DNA of 6,944 nucleotides from Betaproteobacteria bacterium (GTDB lineage Bacteria; Pseudomonadota; Gammaproteobacteria; Burkholderiales; Burkholderiaceae_E). The stretch spans positions 1 to 6,944 of the forward strand of contig VGHV01000131.1 of NCBI GenBank assembly GCA_016868095.1, read 5' to 3'. Shown here in pieces: positions 1 to 5,641 of the stretch (positions are counted from its first letter, which is position 1; the number at the start of each line of letters is the position of its first letter). The notes beneath the pieces were generated by a model that worked only from the letters and a program-made list of their open reading frames with translations, ran no database searches and had not been told where the DNA came from. Made by a program: the position numbers and the translations under genes.

Positions 1-33
1 CTTCAAGCGCTCGACAAGCTTCACAGGTTTTAA
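1..33 (+). CDS. rpsU: C-terminal end of probable 30S ribosomal protein bS21 (partial)
   Basis: The first frame reads LQALDKLHRF and stops at TAA (31-33); the gene runs off the left edge. A short basic tail followed at once by a strong terminator, upstream of yqeY-dnaG-rpoD, is where rpsU sits in betaproteobacterial macromolecular-synthesis operons, and bS21 tails in that group end in a similar basic/aromatic stretch. Only ten residues are visible, so the identity rests mainly on gene order. The other two frames stay open across this short stretch, so the frame choice is also an inference. Confidence 0.5.
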   Translation, partial: LQALDKLHRF

Positions 34-39
34 CAGCCA

Positions 40-78
40 AAAAAGCCGGAATGCTCCAAAGCCTTCCGGCTTTTTCTT
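40..78 (+). terminator. Rho-independent terminator after the probable rpsU
   Basis: An inverted repeat pairs AAGCCGGAA (43-51) with TTCCGGCTT (64-72) around a 12-base loop; flanking A and T runs extend the stem to about 12 pairs, and the 3' arm merges into a T-rich tract (71-79). This is a textbook intrinsic terminator. It lies 6 bases after the upstream stop codon, matching the place of E. coli T1 between rpsU and dnaG, which is known to let some polymerase through. No good sigma-70 promoter is visible between it and yqeY, so read-through may feed the downstream genes. The A-run before the stem could also let it act on the opposite strand. Confidence 0.88.
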
Positions 79-83
79 CTTCG

Positions 84-110
84 GCCAAATGGTGATTTAG
101 CCAGATGGTG
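84..110 (+). repeat. Short imperfect direct repeat in the yqeY leader
   Basis: GCCAAATGGTG (84-94) and GCCAGATGGTG (100-110) match at 10 of 11 bases and start 16 bases apart, about one and a half helical turns. They lie between the terminator and the yqeY ribosome-binding site. They could be a pair of protein-binding half-sites or chance; nothing else supports a function. Confidence 0.3.
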
Positions 111-145
111 TTCTTTCTCCTCTCAGTTCGACCGAGGTTTTAGCG

Positions 146-592
146 ATGAGTCTTAAACAGCGTATCCAAGACGACATGAAGACGGCGATGAAGGCGCGCG
201 ATCAGGATCGTTTGCTCACGATTCGCATGCTGCTTGCTGCCATGAAGCAAAAAGAGGTCGACGAACGTGTGGAGCTCGACGATGCAGCGGTGGTGGCAAT
301 AACCGATAAGCTCGTGAAGCAGCGTAAAGATTCGATCGAAGCTTACTTATCAGCAGGGCGCAAGGATTTAGCCGACAAAGAGCAAGCTGAAATGATCATT
401 TTGCAAGGCTATATGCCCAAGGCGGCCGATCCGAGCGAGATCGAAGCGGTGATTGAGCAGGCGGTGCGCGATGCCGGTCCCATAGGGCCGGCTGCTATGG
501 GAAAAGTCATGGCTCAGGTGAAGGCAGCACTTGCCGGCCGTGCTGATCTGTCGGCGGTCTCGCAACAAGTCAAGGCCCGCTTAAGCCGCTGA
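146..592 (+). CDS. yqeY: GatB/YqeY domain-containing protein
   Basis: This 148-residue soluble protein covers the whole YqeY family at its usual length. Visible family motifs are the N-terminal helix with MKARD and RLLTIRMLLAAMKQKEVD (about residues 15-39), KQRKDSIEAY (58-67), QGYMP (87-91), MGKVM (118-122) and GRAD (131-134) near the C-terminus. The family resembles the tail domain of the GatB amidotransferase subunit, which contacts tRNA; a stand-alone role in tRNA or amidotransferase biology is often proposed but not settled. There is no signal peptide or membrane segment. The ATG is supported by GAGG at 134-137, eight bases upstream, the best ribosome-binding site in the window. The gene lies between probable rpsU and dnaG, a common order in Burkholderiales and many other bacteria, and is probably co-transcribed with dnaG 58 bases downstream. 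Confidence 0.95.
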   Translation: MSLKQRIQDDMKTAMKARDQDRLLTIRMLLAAMKQKEVDERVELDDAAVVAITDKLVKQRKDSIEAYLSAGRKDLADKEQAEMIILQGYMPKAADPSEIEAVIEQAVRDAGPIGPAAMGKVMAQVKAALAGRADLSAVSQQVKARLSR

Positions 593-645
593 AGCAAGCT
601 TGAGCCACAGCAGGCAAGCGCAAGGCTTTGCTTGGTATGCTTGCT
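593..645 (+). other. Possible nested hairpins between yqeY and dnaG
   Basis: In the 58-base gap, AGCAAGC (593-599) is the exact reverse complement of GCTTGCT (639-645). Inside this pair, CAAGC (615-619) complements GCTTG (630-634). If formed, the fold would end 5 bases before the dnaG GTG and could shield its start. There is no T-run, so it does not look like a terminator. The region is rich in AAGC/GCTT words, so part of the pairing may be compositional. Confidence 0.3.
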
Positions 646-650
646 AAGCC

Positions 651-2621
651 GTGATACCCCAATCCTTTATCCAGGAATTGCTTGATCGCACCGATGTGGT
701 CGAGGTGGTAGGCGCCCATGTGCGCTTGAAAAAGGCAGGTGCAAACTACAGCGGGCTTTGCCCTTTTCACGGCGAGAAAACACCTTCGTTTACCGTAAGT
801 CCAAGCAAGCAGTTCTATCACTGTTTTGGCTGTGGTGCTCATGGCTCAGCGATTGGCTTTCTCATGGAGCACTTGGGGCTGGGCTATGTGGAAGCCATTG
901 AAACCCTTGCCCAGCAGCAGGGTTTGACGGTACCTAAAGAGCGCGAGGCTAAGCCCGTTCAAGCACTTGATGAACGAAAATCGATGCTTGATGCCATGGC
1001 CAAGGCTGCGGACTTTTATCGGGCAAGACTCAAAGACTCCGAGCGCGCGATTCACTATTTACGCGAGCGTGGCCTTGAAGGTCGCACCGCTGCGCGATTT
1101 TCGCTTGGCTACGCGCCGGGCGGATGGCACGCACTTGAGGCATGCTTTGCCGAGTATCGATCGCCTTTTCTAGTACAGAGCGGCTTGCTGATTGAGCGGG
1201 AGAACCCCCAAGACGCTGCCGATGGTGAATCAAGGCATGGCCAGACGCGCGAGCGCTGGGATCGCTTTCGCGACCGAATTATGTTTCCTATTCGAAACCC
1301 AAGGGGTCAAGTCATAGGATTTGGCGGCCGAGTCATCGACCAGGGCGAGCCTAAGTACTTGAATTCGCCCGAAACACCCCTCTTTTCGAAGGGGCGCGAA
1401 CTCTACGGACTGTACGAGTCGCGCGAAGCTTTACGCCGTGAAAACCAGGTGCTTGTCGTCGAAGGCTACATGGACGTCGTGATGCTCGCACAACATGGTG
1501 TGGACTATGCGGTTGCAACCCTTGGCACGGCAACCAGCCTTGAGCACTTGTCCAAACTTATCAAGCTTGTTGACCGGGTTGTCTTTTGCTTTGATGGTGA
1601 CGCTGCGGGCCGCCGAGCCGCTTGGAAGGCGCTTAACACGGCATTGCCACTTGCCATCGATGGCAAGCGTTTTGAGTTTTTGTTTTTACCGCCCGAACAC
1701 GATCCAGACAGTTTTGTACGCCTTGAGGGTGCCGCTGGCATGGCCAAGGCGCTTGATCAAAGCGAACCACTATCCGCCTGCTTGATGCGCGAACTCGTCC
1801 AAACCCATGGTGAAAACAGCGTCGAGGACCGCTCAGCACTGCTTGCTGCCGCCATCCCCTTGCTCACCCAATTACCGCTTGCAGCCTTGCGCATGCAATT
1901 GAGTCGAGAGCTTGCTGACCGGGTGCACATTAGCGTGAACGAACTCAATCAGCTTGTGCAGCAGCACGCAGCACAACTGGCCAAGCGGCAGGCGCTACAA
2001 CAACAATCCCTTGGCCAGCGACTGGCTGAATCAGGCAAACGAACCGGCTTCCAAAGCAAGTCTTCGTCGTATAGCTCGAGTGAGGGTGTTGTCGGCGATG
2101 CGCTTTCGCCTGAGGCATCACCTCGCTCGTCAGCTTATGCATCAAGCCAGGCGCAGGTGCTTGCTCCGCGACACCAGGCGATAAGCCTCATCGAAAAGGC
2201 GCTTGTCCTGCTGCTTCGTTTCCCAAGACTGAATTTGCGGGAGCCTTCGTCCCTGCAAGCCTTTTGGCCGGAAATCCTGGTCGAAGCGATGAAACTTGAT
2301 GGCTTTGCGATCTCCGATCAGGACTCAGATCTGGCGGCCCTGAGTCTACATTTAGACCAAGTTTGTGCGGCCAACCCTGATCAATGGGCGCCCTGGCGAA
2401 AACGTCTCAATCGGGCTTTGGCATGGGTGCTCTTAATCGATGAGCAGGCCGCAAGAAGCGAATTTCAAGGAGCGCTGCTCCAATTGGCTGACCAAAGCAT
2501 CCGGGTCGCCATCGATCAGCTTGTTCAAGAGGGCCTTACAAACGCAAAGGATCGCGAGCGCTACGAGGCTTTAGTGGCCCAAAGGCGCGCGATTCGCTCA
2601 GGTGAAACCACCCTCACTTGA
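651..2621 (+). CDS. dnaG: DNA primase DnaG
   Basis: DnaG synthesises the RNA primers that start Okazaki fragments and works with the DnaB helicase at the fork. The 656-residue protein has all the expected parts. The CHC2 zinc-binding domain has ligands C37, H40, C58 and C61. The polymerase core has basic RFRDRIMFPIRNPRG (205-219) and KYLNSPET (235-242). The TOPRIM metal site has E271 (EGYMDV), D315 and D317 (DGDAAG), followed by DPDSF (351-355). A Gln/Ser-rich linker (about 440-505) leads to a helical DnaB-binding domain (about 508-650). It is longer than E. coli DnaG (581) mainly through this linker and a small insert near 184-201. The start is GTG: an in-frame TAA at 645-647 rules out anything upstream, and MIPQSFIQELL aligns with the E. 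coli N-terminus. Almost no Shine-Dalgarno sequence precedes it, in keeping with the low primase synthesis known in E. coli. The 18-bp palindrome at 1650-1667 lies inside the gene. Confidence 0.98.
   Translation: MIPQSFIQELLDRTDVVEVVGAHVRLKKAGANYSGLCPFHGEKTPSFTVSPSKQFYHCFGCGAHGSAIGFLMEHLGLGYVEAIETLAQQQGLTVPKEREAKPVQALDERKSMLDAMAKAADFYRARLKDSERAIHYLRERGLEGRTAARFSLGYAPGGWHALEACFAEYRSPFLVQSGLLIERENPQDAADGESRHGQTRERWDRFRDRIMFPIRNPRGQVIGFGGRVIDQGEPKYLNSPETPLFSKGRELYGLYESREALRRENQVLVVEGYMDVVMLAQHGVDYAVATLGTATSLEHLSKLIKLVDRVVFCFDGDAAGRRAAWKALNTALPLAIDGKRFEFLFLPPEHDPDSFVRLEGAAGMAKALDQSEPLSACLMRELVQTHGENSVEDRSALLAAAIPLLTQLPLAALRMQLSRELADRVHISVNELNQLVQQHAAQLAKRQALQQQSLGQRLAESGKRTGFQSKSSSYSSSEGVVGDALSPEASPRSSAYASSQAQVLAPRHQAISLIEKALVLLLRFPRLNLREPSSLQAFWPEILVEAMKLDGFAISDQDSDLAALSLHLDQVCAANPDQWAPWRKRLNRALAWVLLIDEQAARSEFQGALLQLADQSIRVAIDQLVQEGLTNAKDRERYEALVAQRRAIRSGETTLT
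1650..1667. repeat. 18-bp perfect palindrome inside dnaG
   Basis: CTTGCCATCGATGGCAAG reads identically on both strands, centred on ATCGAT, in the codons for residues around LAIDGK just after the TOPRIM acidic motif. About 0.03 perfect palindromes of at least 18 bp would be expected in a random sequence of this length. As RNA it would fold into a 7-pair stem with a 4-base loop. No function is evident, and the encoded stretch is a surface-like, moderately variable part of DnaG. Confidence 0.85.
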
Positions 2622-2636
2622 CACTAGGGATATAAT
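2618..2636 (+). promoter_or_regulatory. Candidate rpoD promoter: consensus -10 with misplaced -35-like hexamer
   Basis: A perfect TATAAT lies at 2631-2636 and a perfect TTGACA at 2618-2623, overlapping the dnaG stop codon. Only 7 bases separate them instead of about 17, so they cannot act as a normal sigma-70 pair. At the usual distance the TATAAT has CCACCC in the -35 place and lacks an extended TGn, while the TTGACA has GGTTAC in the -10 place. If the TATAAT works, transcription would start near 2642-2644 and give an rpoD leader of about 60 bases. Promoters serving rpoD separately from the full operon are known in E. coli. The position fits well; the geometry does not. Confidence 0.5.
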
Positions 2637-2639
2637 CGA

Positions 2640-2672
2640 AGGTTACTCTGCGTGAACCTAAGGGTTTGCGTG
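2640..2672 (+). other. Possible alternative hairpins in the rpoD leader
   Basis: Bases 2649-2658 (TGCGTGAACC) can pair with 2663-2672 (GGTTTGCGTG) around a UAAG loop, ten pairs of which four are G-U. The same AACCT (2655-2659) can instead pair with AGGTT at 2640-2644. The two folds exclude each other. The leader stem ends 22 bases before GGGA (2694-2697), the likely rpoD ribosome-binding site. This resembles a small RNA switch, but with so many wobble pairs it may be accidental; a start site near 2643 would remove most of the upstream arm. Confidence 0.3.
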
Positions 2673-2704
2673 CGGCCTTGTCGTGACGTTTTTGGGAATC
2701 GTTC

Positions 2705-5632
2705 ATGCCTGCTCAACCAAAATCCACAGCCTCTAAGTCTTCCTCGGCCGCTAAAAAAGCGAGCCCTGCCACCAGCAAAAAGGCGGCTGCGGCGTCTACA
2801 CAAGCCGACGACATCGCAAGCGCTGATGAGATGCCAAAAAAAGGCCCGGTGAAAAATAAAGCGCCGCTGCAAGATGCTGGTCAACAAACCCCAAAGCAGG
2901 TAAAGAAAAAGGCCGCGATCGCTGAGGCTCCAACGACCCCGCAGGGCCAGGCCGAAGAGCAAGCGCCCGCTAATCAGGCAGCTAAGAAGGCATCGGCTAA
3001 GCAAGCAACGGCTAAGCAAACACCAACAAAGCAAGCAAGGGCTGAGCAAACACCAACAAAGCAAGTAAAGGCCGAGCAGGCAACAGCCACGCAAGCTGTG
3101 GCCGAAGTTGAGCATGCTCAAGAGCCCAAGGCAAAGCCAGCGTCCAAAGCAGCAACAAAAATCGCTAAGCCTAAGGCTGAGCAAAAAAAGTCTGCCGAGT
3201 TGAGCGAGGCTGTTGTGCTTACACAAGCCCCTGTTGCAGTTGAAAAGAAGGCAGCGAAGCCTGAAAAAACAGCGACAAAATTTGAAAACGCAGCAATAAC
3301 GGCTGAAAAGCCAGTCGCGAAGGCTGAAAAGGCAACCGCGAAGCCTGAAAAGCCAGCCGAAAAGGCTGAAAAGCCCTCTGCAAAGCCCGACAAAGCGGCC
3401 AGCAAGGGCGATCAAACTCCTGCAAAAAAAGCGTCTACTGCGACCAAAGCCCCTACTGCAACCAAAGCAAAGGGCAAAGCCAAGGCGAAGGCGATCGACG
3501 CAGATGATCTTGGTGACGACGACCTTGACATGGACTTGGCAGAACACGACGCTGACAAAAAGCCACGATCCAAGGATACTGCCAAGACCAAGCGTGGAAG
3601 ACCTAAGAAATCGGCGGAAGGCGATAGCGCAGACAGCGATTCCGAGGATTTGATTGCGGGTGATGAGGACTTTGGCGACGAAGAGGTGCCGCCAGAGATT
3701 GAAGAAGTCGAAGCGATCGAGGCCGCACCCAAACCCAAGGGTCGCAGGGCAAGTGCTAAAGAGAAAGCGCTTATCAAGGAGGCTTTCGCAAGACGCGCAC
3801 TCTCCGAGGAAGAGCTCGAGGCCAAGCGAAACAAGCTCAAGCAGCTCATCAGGCTTGGTAAAGAGCGTCGCTACTTGACCTATGGTGAGATCAACGATCA
3901 TCTTGGCGAAGACCTTGTCGATGCCGAAGCGATCGAGTCGATCATTACCACTTTCAACGATATGGGGATACAGGTCTTTGATCAGGCGCCCGATGCCGAG
4001 ACGCTGATCATTTCCTCGGATGCCCCGGTGGTTGCAAACGACGACGATGCCGAAGAAGAGGCTGAAGCGGCCTTATCTACGGTTGATAGCGATTTTGGTC
4101 GCACCACCGATCCGGTGCGCATGTATATGCGCGAGATGGGTTCGGTCGAGCTTCTAACGCGTGAAGGCGAGATCGAAATCGCTAAGCGGATCGAAGAGGG
4201 GCTCAAGGACATGGTGATGGCCATCTCAGCTTGCCCCATGACCGTGCAGGAAATTCTCAACGACGCTGATGCGGTTCGTGAGGGTAAAAAGCGTGTCGAC
4301 GAGGTAGTCGACGGGATCGTTGATCCAAATGCTGCCGAGCCAGATCCTGCGCCCCCCTCACAGGCAGCCGATTTTGCCGATGAGGAAGAAGAGGGCGCGG
4401 CGCTAAGTGCCAAGCTTGAAGAGCTTAAGGGTTTGGCCCTTGAGCGATTCGATAGGATCCGCGTGGGCTTTGATCAAATGAAGGCAGCATTTGACCAGCA
4501 AGCCTATCAATCTGAAAGCTATAAGGTTGCACAGCAATCGATACAAGATGTATTACTTGAAATTCGTTTTACCGCCAAGATGGTTGAGCGTCTGGCCGAC
4601 ACCCTTCGCGGGCAGGTCGAGCGGGTTCGGGCCTTTGAGCGACAGTTAGGCAATCTTTGCGTGCATCGGGTTGGCATGTCTCATAGCCACTTTGTGGCTA
4701 ATTTCCCGGGCAACGAAACGAACCTGCTTTGGGCCGAACAACAATTACAACAAGAGCAAGCCTGGAATGGTGTGCTGCGTCGAAACGTTCCCGCAGTACA
4801 GGATATCCAACAAAAATTGATCGATCTACAGGCACTGGTACTTTTGCCACTCGGTGACTTGAAAGCGATCCACAAGCGCATGGTTGCTGGTGAGCAAAAA
4901 GCAAGGCGCGCCAAAAAGGAAATGACCGAGGCGAATCTGCGTCTTGTGATCTCAATTGCTAAGAAATATACCAACCGAGGTCTTCAATTTCTTGACCTGA
5001 TCCAGGAAGGCAATATCGGATTGATGAAGGCGGTCGATAAATTCGAGTATCGCCGTGGTTATAAATTCTCAACTTATGCAACCTGGTGGATTCGGCAAGC
5101 GATCACCCGCTCGATTGCCGATCAAGCGCGTACGATTCGCATACCGGTTCATATGATCGAAACGATCAATAAAATGAATCGGATTTCCCGGCAGATTCTT
5201 CAGGAAACGGGGCAGGAACCTGATCCAGCGACTTTGGCCGAGCGCATGGATATGCCCGAAGACAAAATTCGCAAAATTCTCAAGATTGCCAAAGAGCCCA
5301 TTTCAATGGAAACACCAATCGGCGATGATGATGACTCGCATTTGGGAGATTTCATCGAGGATACGACCACGCTAGCACCGTCCGATGCGGCCTTACACGA
5401 GTCGATGCGAGATGTGGTCAAAGAAGTGCTTGATTCGCTAACGCCCCGCGAAGCCAAGGTCTTACGTATGCGATTCGGTGTGGAAATGAGCACTGACCAT
5501 ACGCTTGAGGAAGTTGGTAAACAATTCGATGTCACCCGTGAGCGCATTCGGCAGATTGAGGCTAAGGCTTTGAGAAAACTTAGGCACCCAAGCCGCTCCG
5601 ATAAGCTTAAGAGTTTTCTCGAGGGCGGCTAG
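2705..5632 (+). CDS. rpoD: RNA polymerase sigma-70 factor RpoD with a very long repetitive N-terminal extension
   Basis: This is the housekeeping sigma factor, which directs RNA polymerase to -35/-10 promoters. Relative to E. coli (613 residues) the sigma part is complete: region 1.1 from about 370 ([11 protein letters not shown] 390-400), region 1.2 ([11 protein letters not shown] 469-479), a divergent non-conserved region (about 500-730), region 2 ([16 protein letters not shown] 744-759; W794, W795, Q798 and T801 match the E. coli -10 readers), region 3, and region 4.2 (R945, E946, R949 in the -35 helix). In front lie about 368 extra residues. Residues 1-264 are rich in Lys, Ala, Pro, Gln and Glu, with 5- and 7-residue tandem repeats. 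Acidic blocks follow at 265-284 and 305-340, with an AT-hook-like RGRP (297-300) between them. The ATG is preceded by GGGA (2694-2697), and an in-frame TGA at 2684-2686 bars earlier starts. A later start, such as M43 or M276, cannot be excluded. No terminator follows. Confidence 0.97.
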   Translation: MPAQPKSTASKSSSAAKKASPATSKKAAAASTQADDIASADEMPKKGPVKNKAPLQDAGQQTPKQVKKKAAIAEAPTTPQGQAEEQAPANQAAKKASAKQATAKQTPTKQARAEQTPTKQVKAEQATATQAVAEVEHAQEPKAKPASKAATKIAKPKAEQKKSAELSEAVVLTQAPVAVEKKAAKPEKTATKFENAAITAEKPVAKAEKATAKPEKPAEKAEKPSAKPDKAASKGDQTPAKKASTATKAPTATKAKGKAKAKAIDADDLGDDDLDMDLAEHDADKKPRSKDTAKTKRGRPKKSAEGDSADSDSEDLIAGDEDFGDEEVPPEIEEVEAIEAAPKPKGRRASAKEKALIKEAFARRALSEEELEAKRNKLKQLIRLGKERRYLTYGEINDHLGEDLVDAEAIESIITTFNDMGIQVFDQAPDAETLIISSDAPVVANDDDAEEEAEAALSTVDSDFGRTTDPVRMYMREMGSVELLTREGEIEIAKRIEEGLKDMVMAISACPMTVQEILNDADAVREGKKRVDEVVDGIVDPNAAEPDPAPPSQAADFADEEEEGAALSAKLEELKGLALERFDRIRVGFDQMKAAFDQQAYQSESYKVAQQSIQDVLLEIRFTAKMVERLADTLRGQVERVRAFERQLGNLCVHRVGMSHSHFVANFPGNETNLLWAEQQLQQEQAWNGVLRRNVPAVQDIQQKLIDLQALVLLPLGDLKAIHKRMVAGEQKARRAKKEMTEANLRLVISIAKKYTNRGLQFLDLIQEGNIGLMKAVDKFEYRRGYKFSTYATWWIRQAITRSIADQARTIRIPVHMIETINKMNRISRQILQETGQEPDPATLAERMDMPEDKIRKILKIAKEPISMETPIGDDDDSHLGDFIEDTTTLAPSDAALHESMRDVVKEVLDSLTPREAKVLRMRFGVEMSTDHTLEEVGKQFDVTRERIRQIEAKALRKLRHPSRSDKLKSFLEGG
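2981..3100 (+). repeat. Tandem 15-bp array (eight 5-residue units) in the rpoD extension
   Basis: Residues 93-132 of RpoD divide into eight pentads: [40 protein letters not shown]. Within it a 30-bp unit is duplicated, with 3011-3040 and 3041-3070 matching at 27 of 30 bases, including 21 identical bases in a row. The near identity at DNA level points to recent slippage or unequal exchange, so copy number may vary between strains. Confidence 0.85.
3242..3430 (+). repeat. Tandem 21-bp array (nine 7-residue units) in the rpoD extension
   Basis: Residues 180-242 of RpoD fall without gaps into nine heptads of the form [E/D]-[K/N/Q]-x-x-x-[K/T]-x: [63 protein letters not shown]. The second to third units and the last are the most degenerate. 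Units four to seven share the most DNA sequence (for example gctgaaaag three times). The pattern resembles histone H1 tails and bacterial Lys/Ala/Pro repeat proteins; the frequent prolines argue against a coiled coil despite the heptad spacing. Confidence 0.85.
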
Positions 5633-5641
5633 CCAAGACTT

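Noticed and set aside
664..675. TTATCCAGG near the dnaG start as a DnaA-box-like word
   Set aside because: It departs from the TTATNCACA consensus, is single, and lies inside conserved DnaG codons.
2652..2852. Small + strand frame starting in the rpoD leader and overlapping the rpoD start
   Set aside because: Arg/Pro-rich out-of-frame reading of the same region, no ribosome-binding site and no recognisable family.
3118..3405. Another - strand frame with regular FSxFAxG-type repeats
   Set aside because: The periodicity is the antisense image of the 21-bp heptad array in rpoD; no start signal or independent support.
2624..3901. A 425-residue open frame on the - strand opposite the rpoD extension
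   Set aside because: It is a mirror of the Lys/Ala/Gln-rich repeats on the + strand: the product is a Leu/Cys/Arg/Ser low-complexity string with no known domain, and it covers the same bounds as the biased composition. The + strand frame continues into conserved sigma-70 regions.
4120..4137. Inverted repeat GCGCAT/ATGCGC around the codons for RMYMRE in rpoD
   Set aside because: It follows from the strongly conserved region 1.2 peptide and local codon choice.
4684..4700. Hairpin TAGCCAC-TTT-GTGGCTA inside rpoD
   Set aside because: A 7-bp stem with a short loop is expected a few times by chance in this length, and it lies in coding sequence without a T-run.
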